Below are positions 1 through 7,056 of a stretch of DNA of 23,521 bases, one piece after another; positions within the stretch are counted from its first letter, which is position 1, and every line of letters starts with the position of its first letter. A program made the position numbers and the translations under genes. This stretch comes from JBBDXS01 sp964418365. GTDB lineage: Bacteria > Chloroflexota > Dehalococcoidia > DSTF01 > RBG-16-68-14. The stretch lies in assembly GCA_964418365.1 (NCBI GenBank), contig CAYQLM010000049.1, forward strand, positions 1 to 23,521, read 5' to 3'. The notes under the pieces were generated by a model. That model made no database searches. It saw nothing but the letters and a program-made list of their open reading frames with translations, and had not been told where the DNA came from.

Positions 1-1276
1 GCACCACGCGCTCCATGCGCAGCAGGCCGATGCGGAACTGGTTCTGGATCAGCTCCCCGACAGCGCGCACGCGGCGGTTGCCCAGGTGATCGATGTCGTC
101 CTCGCGGCTCTGGCCGTTGTTGAGCTGGATCATCTCGCGCACGATGGCGAACAGATCCTTCGGCGTGAGCGTGCGCGTCGCTTCCTCGACGTTGACATCG
201 AGGCGGCCGTTCACCTTGTAGCGGCCGACGCGGCCGAGGTCGTATCGGCGCGGGTTGAAGAAGAGCGACGAGATCAGGCCGCGAGCGTTCTCCTTCGTCG
301 GTGGGTCGCCCGGACGCAGGCGCCGGTAAAACTCGAGCAACGCCTCTTGTTTGTTCTTCGTCGGCTCCTTGTCGATCGTCGACTGGATGTAGTGACGGTC
401 GGGGTTGCTGTCGGTGTTGGCGAACAGCGCGAGCACGCGCTCGTCTGTGCCGAGCTGCTCTTCGTCCGTAATCTTGGGGTCCGCGTCGATGGCGCGCAGC
501 AGCGTCGTGATGGGAATCTTGCGTTTGCGGTCCACCTTGACCGAGACGACGTTCTTGTTCGACGTCTCGAACTCGAGCCAGGCGCCGCGGCTGGGGATCA
601 GCTTCGCGTGGCACAGGTTGCGCCCGCTGGTCAAATCCTGCTCAAGCGTGAAGTAGCAGCCCGGCGAACGCACGAGCTGGGCGACGACCACACGCTCGGC
701 GCCGTTGATAATGAACGTGCCCTTCTCCGTCATGAGCGGGAAGTCGCCCATGAAGAGCTCTTGCTCCTTGACCTCGCCGGTTTCCTTCACCAGCAGCTGC
801 ACCCAAACCTTGAGCGGCGCCGAATACGTGGCGTCGCGTTCGCGGCACTCTTCTTGCGGGTACTTCGGCTCGCCGAAGGTGTAGGGACGTACGCGCACCG
901 ACGAGACCTTCGCCTGCTTGAGCGCCTTTGCCGTATCAAGGTCGATTCGCTCGCCCTTCTTCGCGATCGTGCGGCGATCCGCCTTCACGTCCTCGAGCGG
1001 GATCAGCCCGACCCAGTTCTCGATGTCTTCCTGGCGATCCGACGGGGAGATCTCGCGGGCGAAGCGCAACTCCATGCGATTGCCGGTGAAATCTGAAATC
1101 GGAGAGATCTCTTCAAGAAGCTCCTGCAAGCCCTCGTTCTTGAACCAGCCGTATGAATCGACCTGGATCCGAATGAGATTCGGAATGTCTAGGACGTGCG
1201 GGATCTTGGCGTAATTCTTCGTAAGAGTCGGGACGTCAGAACCATCACGCACGACAACTTCGCTGCTCAACACCAT
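1..1276 (-). CDS. rpoB: DNA-directed RNA polymerase subunit beta, N-terminal 425 residues (gene runs off the window)
   Basis: Translation of the minus strand from the ATG at 1276 gives 425 uninterrupted residues of the RNA polymerase beta subunit, the catalytic-core subunit of transcription. Diagnostic segments are IPNLIRIQVDSYGWF (31-45), GDFPLMTEKGTFIINGAERV (177-196), QLVRSPGCYF (200-209), NPRRYDLGRVGRYKVN (341-356) and DHLGNRRVRAVGELIQNQF (396-414). AGGAG lies 8 nt upstream of the ATG and fixes the start. The rifampicin-pocket region and the rest of the protein lie outside the window. Residues about 73-130 form an extra segment between the FTGNRMELRF and YTFGEPKY blocks that, from memory of Thermus-type beta, is absent there. 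Upstream is a divergent metabolic gene, not rplJ-rplL, and a separate promoter is visible. Confidence 0.97.
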   Translation of the reverse strand, partial: MVLSSEVVVRDGSDVPTLTKNYAKIPHVLDIPNLIRIQVDSYGWFKNEGLQELLEEISPISDFTGNRMELRFAREISPSDRQEDIENWVGLIPLEDVKADRRTIAKKGERIDLDTAKALKQAKVSSVRVRPYTFGEPKYPQEECRERDATYSAPLKVWVQLLVKETGEVKEQELFMGDFPLMTEKGTFIINGAERVVVAQLVRSPGCYFTLEQDLTSGRNLCHAKLIPSRGAWLEFETSNKNVVSVKVDRKRKIPITTLLRAIDADPKITDEEQLGTDERVLALFANTDSNPDRHYIQSTIDKEPTKNKQEALLEFYRRLRPGDPPTKENARGLISSLFFNPRRYDLGRVGRYKVNGRLDVNVEEATRTLTPKDLFAIVREMIQLNNGQSREDDIDHLGNRRVRAVGELIQNQFRIGLLRMERVV

Positions 1277-1399
1277 AACGACGCGCTCCTATACAACAGG
1301 AAATGCAAATCCCGTTCCTCCCCGGCTTAGGGACAGGGATTCCTACACGATCTCGCTTGGAGATAGAAAAACAAAGGGGTCTGTCTAGCCGCAGCCCTT

Positions 1400-1428
1400 A
1401 CCTTAGCAACTGAACCTTGGAACGTCAA
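1400..1428 (-). promoter_or_regulatory. Candidate sigma-70-type promoter of rpoB
   Basis: On the minus strand TTGACG (1423-1428) is followed after exactly 17 nt by TAAGGT (1400-1405). The -35 box is near consensus and the -10 keeps the TAnnnT pattern usual in GC-rich genomes. Transcription would start near 1393, giving a leader of about 117 nt before the rpoB ATG. That leader contains only a weak 5-bp hairpin (1350-1364) and no recognisable attenuator. Confidence 0.5.
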
Positions 1429-1459
1429 TTCTGAAAGCTCTGACAGTATAGCTACGCAC

Positions 1460-1488
1460 TTGACAAAGCGCAACTATTCGAGTAAGAC
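1460..1488 (+). promoter_or_regulatory. Candidate promoter of the acyl-CoA dehydrogenase gene
   Basis: TTGACA (1460-1465) is a perfect -35 box; 17 nt later lies TAAGAC (1483-1488). The predicted start of transcription is about 60 nt before the ATG at 1555. It lies back-to-back with the rpoB promoter in a 278-bp divergent spacer, which holds nothing else recognisable. Confidence 0.4.
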
Positions 1489-1554
1489 CCGCCTGAACAA
1501 GAACAGCCGTGCTGATCTGGCTTCGAGAGGCTGGCTGCGATATGCTGGGCAGCG

Positions 1555-2721
1555 ATGCAATTCACGCTGTCAGATGAGCATAGGCTGATTCAGGAAACGG
1601 CCCGGCGAATCTCGAAAGAGCGCATCGCGCCCAGAGCGGCCGAGGTCGACGAGCAGGCCGAATACCCCCACGACATCTTCGAGGCGTTCCGGGAGGTCGG
1701 CCTGCTCGGCCTGACGATCCCCGAGGCCTACGGCGGCAGCGGGGCGGGCATGCTCGCGCTCGCCCTGGCGGTCGAGGAGGCGGCGAAGTACTGCTGCGCC
1801 TCCGGCCTGATGCTCCTGCTCTCGGCACTGCCGACGCAGCCGCTGGTGATCGGCGGGACGGAGCGGCAGAAGCAAGAGTTCCTGCCGCAGATCGCGCGCG
1901 GCGAGACGAAGGCCGCCTTCTGCCTGACCGAGCCCAACGCCGGCTCCGACGCCTCGGCCCTCGAGAGCCGCGCCGTCCGCGACGGCGATGACTACGTCCT
2001 CAACGGCGAAAAAGTCTTCATCTCTGGCGGCACTGTCGCCGATTACGTCGTCGTCTTCGCGAAGACGGACGGCAAGACCGGCCCGAAAGGCATCGCGGGC
2101 TTCATCGTGACGACGGACAGCCCCGGCTTCTCGATCGGGCGCACGGACCGCAAGATGGGCGTGCGCGGCGTGCCGACGGCGAGCCTCGTCTTCGATAACG
2201 TGCGCGTGCCGCGCGAACGGCTGCTGGGCGAGGAGGAAGGCCGCGGGTTCAACCACGCGATGATGACGCTGAACTCCTGCCGGCCCGTCGTGGGCGCGCG
2301 CGGACTGGGGCTCGCGGAGGGCGCGCTGAGCTACGCGCTCGAGTACTCGCGCCAGCGGCAGGCGTTCGGCAGGCCGATCTCAGAGCTGCAGGCGATCCAG
2401 TTCTTGTTCGCCGACATGGCGATCCAGATCGAGGCGGCGCGGCTGCTCGTCTACCAGGGCGCGTGGCTTGTCGATCAGGGGAAGTACAAGCGCGAGGACG
2501 CGGCGCTACTCTCGATCGCGAAGACGTTCGCGACAGAGCTGGCGGTGAAGGCGTCTTCGGACGCGATGCAGGTGCTGGGCGCGCAGGGGTACATGATGGA
2601 CCACCCGTTGGAGCGCCACTACCGCGACGCGCGCCAGCTTATGATCGTGGAAGGCACCAGCCAGATCCAGCGCGTCGTCATCGCGCGCGCGCTCCTCGAA
2701 CGCGAGCTGACGTACCCGTAA
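1555..2721 (+). CDS. Acyl-CoA dehydrogenase
   Basis: This 388-residue flavoprotein has the normal length of the acyl-CoA dehydrogenase family. The family catalyses FAD-dependent alpha,beta-dehydrogenation of acyl-CoA thioesters and passes electrons to electron-transfer flavoprotein. Both family signatures are present: CLTEPNAGSDAS in the middle beta-domain region and YRDARQLMIVEGTSQIQ near the C-terminus. The glutamate in EGTS (residue 366) aligns with the catalytic base of short- and medium-chain enzymes. The N-terminus (MQFTLSDEHRLIQETAR) is typical, so the ATG at 1555 is kept although no strong Shine-Dalgarno is visible. Chain-length specificity cannot be read from the sequence. The last 16 codons plus the stop recur as a diverged copy at 3867-3917. 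Confidence 0.95.
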   Translation: MQFTLSDEHRLIQETARRISKERIAPRAAEVDEQAEYPHDIFEAFREVGLLGLTIPEAYGGSGAGMLALALAVEEAAKYCCASGLMLLLSALPTQPLVIGGTERQKQEFLPQIARGETKAAFCLTEPNAGSDASALESRAVRDGDDYVLNGEKVFISGGTVADYVVVFAKTDGKTGPKGIAGFIVTTDSPGFSIGRTDRKMGVRGVPTASLVFDNVRVPRERLLGEEEGRGFNHAMMTLNSCRPVVGARGLGLAEGALSYALEYSRQRQAFGRPISELQAIQFLFADMAIQIEAARLLVYQGAWLVDQGKYKREDAALLSIAKTFATELAVKASSDAMQVLGAQGYMMDHPLERHYRDARQLMIVEGTSQIQRVVIARALLERELTYP

Positions 2722-2765
2722 AGCACTCCTCGCGCGTGAGCGACACGAGGCTTGCCGGACAAGGC

Positions 2766-3458
2766 CTAGCCGATCGGTGCCTTCACCCGCGTGATCGGCG
2801 ATGCCGCTGGCTTCGCGTCGAACCAACGCGCGAAGCTTCTGACCAGCCCCCGCTGTCCGGCGACTTCCACGCGCCGCTGCGCTAGCGCGTCGGTCATCGA
2901 CAGCTGCTGGCGCCAGATGTCATACATGGTGCGGACGTGCGCCTCCACCCAGAGATCGACGTCGAAGCCCGGCGGGTCGAAGCACATCGATACGCTGCCG
3001 CCCTCGCACACCAGCCACGCGCGCCCGTCCTTCGGGCCTTTGGCGAGCACCTCGATGACGACGCGCTGTTCGGGCAGCGCGCTGGTGTGGATGCGCGACT
3101 TCAGCATGCAGATCATGATGTGCGGATCGAGGTCGAAGGGCTTTGGCTCCGGCCGCGCCCAGCGCGTTCCCCATCGGTCCATCGCGTCGATGACGGGCTG
3201 GAGGTCGCGGCCGGCAGGCGTCAGAGCGTACGACGTCGAGTTGCGCGCGCCAGTTCGTTTGCATTCGACGACGCCAGCGCGTTCGAGCGCGCGCAGCCTC
3301 GACGTTAAGAGCGTGCGCGATACGCCGGGGACGTTGCGAACAAGCTGGTTGAAGCGATCGGTGCCGTAGAGCAGCTCGCGGACGATGAGCGGCGTCCAGG
3401 CGTCGCCTATGACGTGGGTTGCGGCGGCCACCGGACAGTACTTCGCGTAGAGGAACAT
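2766..3458 (-). CDS. HxlR-family winged-helix regulator with C-terminal SCP2-like domain
   Basis: The 230-residue protein starts MFLYAKYCPVAAATHVIGDA, the classic HxlR opening, with the conserved N-terminal cysteine (Cys8) that in relatives such as YodB and HypR senses quinones or disulfide stress. The winged helix spans about residues 8-100 (RFNQLVRNVPGVSRTLLTSRL, then the wing SYALTPAGRDLQPVI). Residues about 105-215 form the SCP2-like extension seen in a subset of HxlR proteins. The reading frame stays open far upstream across the divergent gene, but homology begins at the ATG at 3458, which is the chosen start. A TATAGT -10 box (3468-3473) lies just upstream, predicting a very short leader. 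The gene is divergent from the monooxygenase gene at 3571, the usual regulator/target arrangement, and converges with the dehydrogenase gene 44 bp away. Confidence 0.9.
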   Translation of the reverse strand: MFLYAKYCPVAAATHVIGDAWTPLIVRELLYGTDRFNQLVRNVPGVSRTLLTSRLRALERAGVVECKRTGARNSTSYALTPAGRDLQPVIDAMDRWGTRWARPEPKPFDLDPHIMICMLKSRIHTSALPEQRVVIEVLAKGPKDGRAWLVCEGGSVSMCFDPPGFDVDLWVEAHVRTMYDIWRQQLSMTDALAQRRVEVAGQRGLVRSFARWFDAKPAASPITRVKAPIG

Positions 3459-3495
3459 CGCGAACCCACTATATCGCGACTTTTCGCGGGTTTGC

Positions 3496-3512
3496 AGTCC
3501 AGAAGTTGGACT
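3496..3512. promoter_or_regulatory. Palindromic candidate operator for the HxlR regulator
   Basis: AGTCCAGAAGTTGGACT is a perfect 6-bp inverted repeat with a 5-nt centre. It lies in the 112-bp spacer between the divergent HxlR and monooxygenase genes. It sits at the -35 region of the HxlR -10 box (3468-3473), so binding could repress the regulator and control its neighbour. HxlR proteins are dimers that bind dyad sites; assignment of this site to this protein is inference. Confidence 0.5.
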
Positions 3513-3570
3513 AGGAAGGCCTGCCGGAAACGGCGATGCTAGGGCCATCAAACCTTTGGAGGTAGACGAG

Positions 3571-3843
3571 ATGGCTGTATTGATCACCGCGGAAGTTCCG
3601 GGGCAAACGCAGGAGGGATACGACGGCATGCTCGCCGTGCTGGCCGAACCGATACGAAACGCGAAGGGCTTCATCGCGCACGGGTCCGGGGCGGACAGTG
3701 AAGGCACATGGCGCTCGTTCGAGGTCTGGGAGTCTTCCGAGGACGCGGCGGAGTTCTTTGCGAAATACATCCACCCCAACCTGCCGCCTGGCATCAAGCC
3801 GAAGCGCTCGATCTTGGAGCTACATAGCCTGATCAGGGCGTAG
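3571..3843 (+). CDS. Small ABM-fold (antibiotic-biosynthesis-monooxygenase-like) protein
   Basis: This 90-residue protein has the size and pattern of a single dimeric alpha/beta-barrel domain: MAVLITAEVPGQTQEGYDGM, a central GFIAHGSG strand, SFEVWESSEDAAEFFAKYI, and a C-terminal strand. Members include quinol monooxygenases and many uncharacterised stress proteins. The ATG at 3571 is chosen because GGAGG (3558-3562) lies 8 nt upstream; a TTG at 3556 in the same frame would place that ribosome site inside the gene. It is divergent from an HxlR regulator, a family often controlling quinone-detoxifying enzymes, so a role in handling quinones or electrophiles is plausible but unproven. Catalytic residues cannot be assigned. 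Confidence 0.75.
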   Translation: MAVLITAEVPGQTQEGYDGMLAVLAEPIRNAKGFIAHGSGADSEGTWRSFEVWESSEDAAEFFAKYIHPNLPPGIKPKRSILELHSLIRA

Positions 3844-3866
3844 ATCGCCTCGCGTTACTGGCGTGA

Positions 3867-3917
3867 CGCGTCGTCGTCGCCCGCGCGCTCCTCGAGCGCG
3901 AGCTCACGTACCCGTAG
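3867..3917 (+). pseudogene. Remnant of an acyl-CoA dehydrogenase 3' end (51-bp imperfect direct repeat)
   Basis: These 51 bases translate to RVVVARALLERELTYP followed by TAG. The intact dehydrogenase gene ends RVVIARALLERELTYP-TAA at 2671-2721. Alignment shows 46 of 51 identical bases; four of the five differences are synonymous or stop-for-stop changes and one gives Ile to Val. Upstream bases show no further similarity, so only the tail survives. The HxlR/monooxygenase locus lies exactly between the two copies. Confidence 0.85.
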
Positions 3918-3959
3918 CGACTGACTACGGAACGATTATCGGCTGGGCCTTTGTCCACG

Positions 3960-4883
3960 TCAGTCCGCCGCGCCAGCCGGGACGGCGCTGGGGCCTCGCT
4001 CCGATGCCAGGCCTTCGCCGCGCATCACCAGCGCCACGCCCGTCAGGATCAGCGCGAACCCGACGATCGTGCTCACGCCGATCGTCTCGTGCAGCACGGC
4101 CCAGCCGAGGAGCAGGCCGACGATCGGGATGATGTACGCGACGAGCGACGCGCGCACGCTGCCCATGTTGTCGACCAGCCAGAGGTAGACCCACTGCGCG
4201 ACGCCGCTCGCAATGAGGCCGAGCACCAATAGCGCCGACCAGGCTTTGACGCTGAGCGACGCATAGTGAGGCGTTCCTTGGAACGAGAACATCAGCACGC
4301 CCGCGATCAGCGAGCCGAACGTAAGCTGCAGCGCCGTGAGCGAGATCGGGTCGTGTGTGCGCAGCAACGTGCGCGCATAGACAGCGCTGGCGGCGTAGCA
4401 CGCCGAGCTAAGCACGACTGCGAGCTGTCCCAGCACGTTGCTGTCCGTGATGTGGAAGACATCGCGGCCGGCGAGGACGATGACGCCGCCGACACCTGCG
4501 AGCAGACCCAGCAGGCGGGCCGGCGTGGACACCTCCTCGGCCAGCAGGACGGCGGCGAACAGCGCTGTGAAGAGCGGCACCGTCGAGTTGAGGACTGACG
4601 TGACGCCGGTGTCGATGTGCTTCTCGGCCCAGCCGATGAGCAGAAACGGAATGACGTTGGCGATGACCGAGAACACCGCCATCTTGGCCCACAGCGACGC
4701 GTCGCGCGGGACCGGCCGCCGGAAATAGACGAGCATCGCCAGCACGACAAGCGCGCCGAGGAAGAGCCGCGCCGTGACGAGCTCCATTGGCGAGACCTCG
4801 TCCACGATCACCTTGATCAACAGGAACGACGTGCCCCAGATGCAACCGAGGCCGAACAGGACTGCGCCGGGGCTCGCTTTCAT
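3960..4883 (-). CDS. EamA/DMT-family membrane transporter
   Basis: The 307-residue protein consists of about ten hydrophobic segments arranged as two EamA repeats. The first repeat begins LFGLGCIWGTSFLLIKVIVD and contains AEKHIDTGVTSVLNSTVPLFTALFAAVLLAEE; the second contains QLAVVLSSACYAASAVYARTLL and ends HETIGVSTIVGFALILTGV. These are hallmarks of drug/metabolite transporters, inner-membrane exporters of small metabolites or amino acids. Substrate cannot be predicted. The C-terminal about 20 residues (SERGPSAVPAGAAD) are a polar tail. The start at 4883 fits the family N-terminus; no clear Shine-Dalgarno is visible. It lies 42 bp downstream of the lipoprotein gene and may be co-transcribed with it. 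Confidence 0.92.
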   Translation of the reverse strand: MKASPGAVLFGLGCIWGTSFLLIKVIVDEVSPMELVTARLFLGALVVLAMLVYFRRPVPRDASLWAKMAVFSVIANVIPFLLIGWAEKHIDTGVTSVLNSTVPLFTALFAAVLLAEEVSTPARLLGLLAGVGGVIVLAGRDVFHITDSNVLGQLAVVLSSACYAASAVYARTLLRTHDPISLTALQLTFGSLIAGVLMFSFQGTPHYASLSVKAWSALLVLGLIASGVAQWVYLWLVDNMGSVRASLVAYIIPIVGLLLGWAVLHETIGVSTIVGFALILTGVALVMRGEGLASERGPSAVPAGAAD

Positions 4884-4905
4884 GCAGCCATGCTAACGCG
4901 ATTGG

Positions 4906-4922
4906 TCGGCGCACCGCGCCGA
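4906..4922 (-). repeat. 7-bp perfect hairpin between the lipoprotein and EamA genes
   Basis: TCGGCGC-ACC-GCGCCGA forms a GC-rich stem with a 3-nt loop, 3 bp after the stop codon of the upstream minus-strand lipoprotein. No T-tract follows in either direction, so it is more likely an mRNA-stabilising or attenuating hairpin than a complete intrinsic terminator. Confidence 0.4.
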
Positions 4923-4925
4923 TCG

Positions 4926-6047
4926 CTATGGCGTTGCCGGAGGAGCGGTTGTGGGCGCTGGCGGTTCCCACGGCCGGCGCGCTGTCGTCTCCCACAGGTC
5001 CCACGCGGGTTTCGCGGTGCCGTCTTGCGCGCGCAGGCCCATCGATTGCAGGGGCGTGAGCGCCGGATCGCTTGCCGGCGCAGCGTCCTGGCTGACGAAC
5101 CAGATCACGAACGCCATCGAGAGCTGCTGCGCGCTGTCGAGCACGCGCTGGAGGTAGCCGGCCTGCTGCTGCGCAGCGTCGGGCGCGTTCTGATCGCTCG
5201 ATTGCGACGGGTAGCCGGTGCTCGCGATCGCGATCGGCTTGTCGGTGTAGCTCGCGATCTGCGCGAAGTACGCGGACGGTAGCTGATCGAGGCTGCCGTA
5301 CGCGGTGGTCGGGTACGTGCTCACCGCGAACAGATCGAGGTCCGGCAGGAAGCGGTTGATCAGGAACCACTGCGCCGGCTGCGGGTTGTCGACGGGCAGC
5401 AGACCCTGCATCTCCTCGAGCTGGAACGTCGGGAACACCAGCGTCTTGGGCGAGATCGATTTCACGGCCGCGTACGCTGCGTGGTAGAGCTGCACGAAGC
5501 GCTCGAAGTCCTGCGCCTGCGCGCGCTGGTAGCTGTTGATCTCGACGCCGAGCGCGAGATAGTCGGGCTGGTAGTTCGTCGCGATGTAGCGCGCGTAGGT
5601 GAGGAACGCCTGCTGCACCTTCGGATCAGCGAACCCGGCGCCCGCCAGGTCGGGCGGCAGGCCGGCGAGCTGCGCGCGCCCCTGCGCGGGATCGGTCGGA
5701 TCGATGGCGACGAAAGTGCGCAGACCGTACTGTTTCGCGAGTTGGATCTCGCGCTTCGTACTCGCGACCGTCGCGCCGGAGGGATGGCCGGCGAGCATCT
5801 CCTCCCAGGGAACGTTGCGCTGGATGAGGATGACATCGCTGGCGCCCGCGGCGAGCGCGAAGGTCGCATCGTAACTCGCCTGGGTGAGCGCGGGAGGGAA
5901 CGAGCTGACGCCCAGCGCGAAGCTGCGCGGCGCGCCTTGGGCCGCCGGCTTCGTCGCGAGGGTCGGCAGCGGCTCGCCGGCCGTGCCCTGTTTACACGCG
6001 ATCGCCAGGATTACGGTGAGCCAGGCGAGCAGCGCGATGCGGTTCAT
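4926..6047 (-). CDS. Glycoside-hydrolase-like (TIM-barrel) lipoprotein, possibly catalytically impaired
   Basis: The 373-residue protein has an N-terminal signal ending in a lipobox-like LAIAC (Cys18) and a short linker. The body (about 40-350) has the rhythm of a GH53/GH17-like TIM barrel: a barrel strand RTFVAIDPTD, DYLALGVEINSY with the acid/base-like Glu169, VFPTFQLEEMQG, DLDLFAVSTYP and PIAIASTGYPS. In active relatives the last motif commonly reads ETG-[WYF]-P-S, with Glu as nucleophile; here Ser276 is at that point. The C-terminus is Pro/Thr-rich. It is therefore either a non-catalytic carbohydrate-binding barrel or an enzyme using another residue. It should sit outside the membrane. 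The family call comes from motif memory only. Confidence 0.6.
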   Translation of the reverse strand: MNRIALLAWLTVILAIACKQGTAGEPLPTLATKPAAQGAPRSFALGVSSFPPALTQASYDATFALAAGASDVILIQRNVPWEEMLAGHPSGATVASTKREIQLAKQYGLRTFVAIDPTDPAQGRAQLAGLPPDLAGAGFADPKVQQAFLTYARYIATNYQPDYLALGVEINSYQRAQAQDFERFVQLYHAAYAAVKSISPKTLVFPTFQLEEMQGLLPVDNPQPAQWFLINRFLPDLDLFAVSTYPTTAYGSLDQLPSAYFAQIASYTDKPIAIASTGYPSQSSDQNAPDAAQQQAGYLQRVLDSAQQLSMAFVIWFVSQDAAPASDPALTPLQSMGLRAQDGTAKPAWDLWETTARRPWEPPAPTTAPPATP

Positions 6048-6107
6048 GGCGGGCTGTCAGCTCGATTGTTGCGCCTGAGGTGCGATCTGTGTCAAGCGAG
6101 CCGAGGA

Positions 6108-6136
6108 TTGCTCAGCGGAGTCGTGTGTGCCAGAAT
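6108..6136 (+). promoter_or_regulatory. Weak candidate promoter of the greA-like gene
   Basis: TTGCTC (6108-6113), a 17-nt spacer and CAGAAT (6131-6136) lie so close to the ATG at 6145 that transcription would begin at or within about 3 nt of the start codon. There is no Shine-Dalgarno before that ATG, which agrees with leaderless translation. The boxes are only partial matches. Confidence 0.25.
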
Positions 6137-6144
6137 CCTGAACG

Positions 6145-6939
6145 ATGGGAGAAGAGTCCGTAACGCTCGCCGACGCCGCACGTCAATATCTGGAGTCGCT
6201 GCCGGACGAGCAGCGCATCGAGCAGGGCGCTGACGTCGAGCGCTTCGTGCGCTGGGCGGGTGGCGACCGGATCACGGCGCGCCTGCAGGGCCAGGACGTC
6301 GCGAACTACGCCGAAACGCTTCCGGGCACGCTGACCGACGGTTCGCGCCGCGCCGATGTGATCAAGAGCTTCTTGGCGTTCGCGAAGAAGTCTGGCTTCA
6401 CCGATACGAATCTTGGCGCGCACCTGCGTGTGCGCAAGACATCGTCGAAGTTGGGGGCGCGCGCATCGACGAGGGAAGCGCAGCTGAGCGAGCAGGAGCA
6501 CGCGGCGCTCAGCGCGGAGCTCGCAGGTCTCAAGGCGCAACGTCCGAGGATCATCCAGGACCTCCAGCGGGCGATGGCCGACAAGGACTTCCGCGAGAAC
6601 GCGCCGCTCGATGCCGCCCGGCAGCAGCAGGGGCACGTCGAGGGGCGGATCCGCACCATCGAGGCCATCCTGGCCACCGCCGTGATCGTGAAGGACGAGC
6701 GGGCCGCCGGCGGCCACCTCGTCGAAATCGGGAGCACGGTCGTTCTGCGCAACCAGACTTCCGGCTCGGAGCTCACCTATACGCTCGTGCGCCCGGGTGA
6801 AGTGGACGCCGGGCAGGGCCGTATCTCCTTCCAGTCGCCGGTGGGCAAGGCCCTCCTGCTGCACCAAGCCGGCGAGGAAGTCGAGGTCGAAGCGCCCTCC
6901 GGCGTCGTTCGCTTCCAGATCCTCCGCGTCGAGGGCTAA
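6145..6939 (+). CDS. GreA/GreB-family transcription factor with N-terminal integrase-type SAM-like domain
   Basis: This 264-residue protein is about 100 residues longer than GreA. Residues about 8-95 resemble the core-binding (SAM-like) domain of tyrosine recombinases (LADAARQYLESLP, DVERFVRWAGG, DVANYAETLPG, RRADVIKSFLAFAKKSGF); no recombinase catalytic domain follows. Residues about 112-178 are the Gre coiled coil, with the tip DKDFRENAPLDAAR keeping the acidic pair Asp148/Glu151 that in GreA positions Mg2+ to stimulate cleavage of backtracked RNA. Residues about 190-264 are the FKBP-like domain with GKALLLHQAGEEVEVEAPSG. Expected role: rescue of stalled RNA polymerase or modulation of initiation. 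The role of the N-terminal domain, perhaps DNA or partner binding, is unknown. Confidence 0.85.
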   Translation: MGEESVTLADAARQYLESLPDEQRIEQGADVERFVRWAGGDRITARLQGQDVANYAETLPGTLTDGSRRADVIKSFLAFAKKSGFTDTNLGAHLRVRKTSSKLGARASTREAQLSEQEHAALSAELAGLKAQRPRIIQDLQRAMADKDFRENAPLDAARQQQGHVEGRIRTIEAILATAVIVKDERAAGGHLVEIGSTVVLRNQTSGSELTYTLVRPGEVDAGQGRISFQSPVGKALLLHQAGEEVEVEAPSGVVRFQILRVEG

Positions 6940-7056
6940 CTCCTCGAATTCGCCACGCCATCTCCGGCTCTTCCCCTATTTCGCCCGCTTTCGGCTCAAG
7001 GTTTGATAGATGTTGTCGAAATATTGGACAAGAGTCGGCTTGCAGGGAGGTCTGCG

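Noticed and set aside
2728..2751. CCTCG...CGAGG inverted repeat after the dehydrogenase gene as a terminator
   Set aside because: Only five pairs with a 14-nt loop and no T-tract.
3459..3797. Upstream in-frame extension of the HxlR gene to 3797
   Set aside because: Those 113 residues are antisense to the monooxygenase gene, and HxlR homology starts exactly at the internal methionine at 3458.
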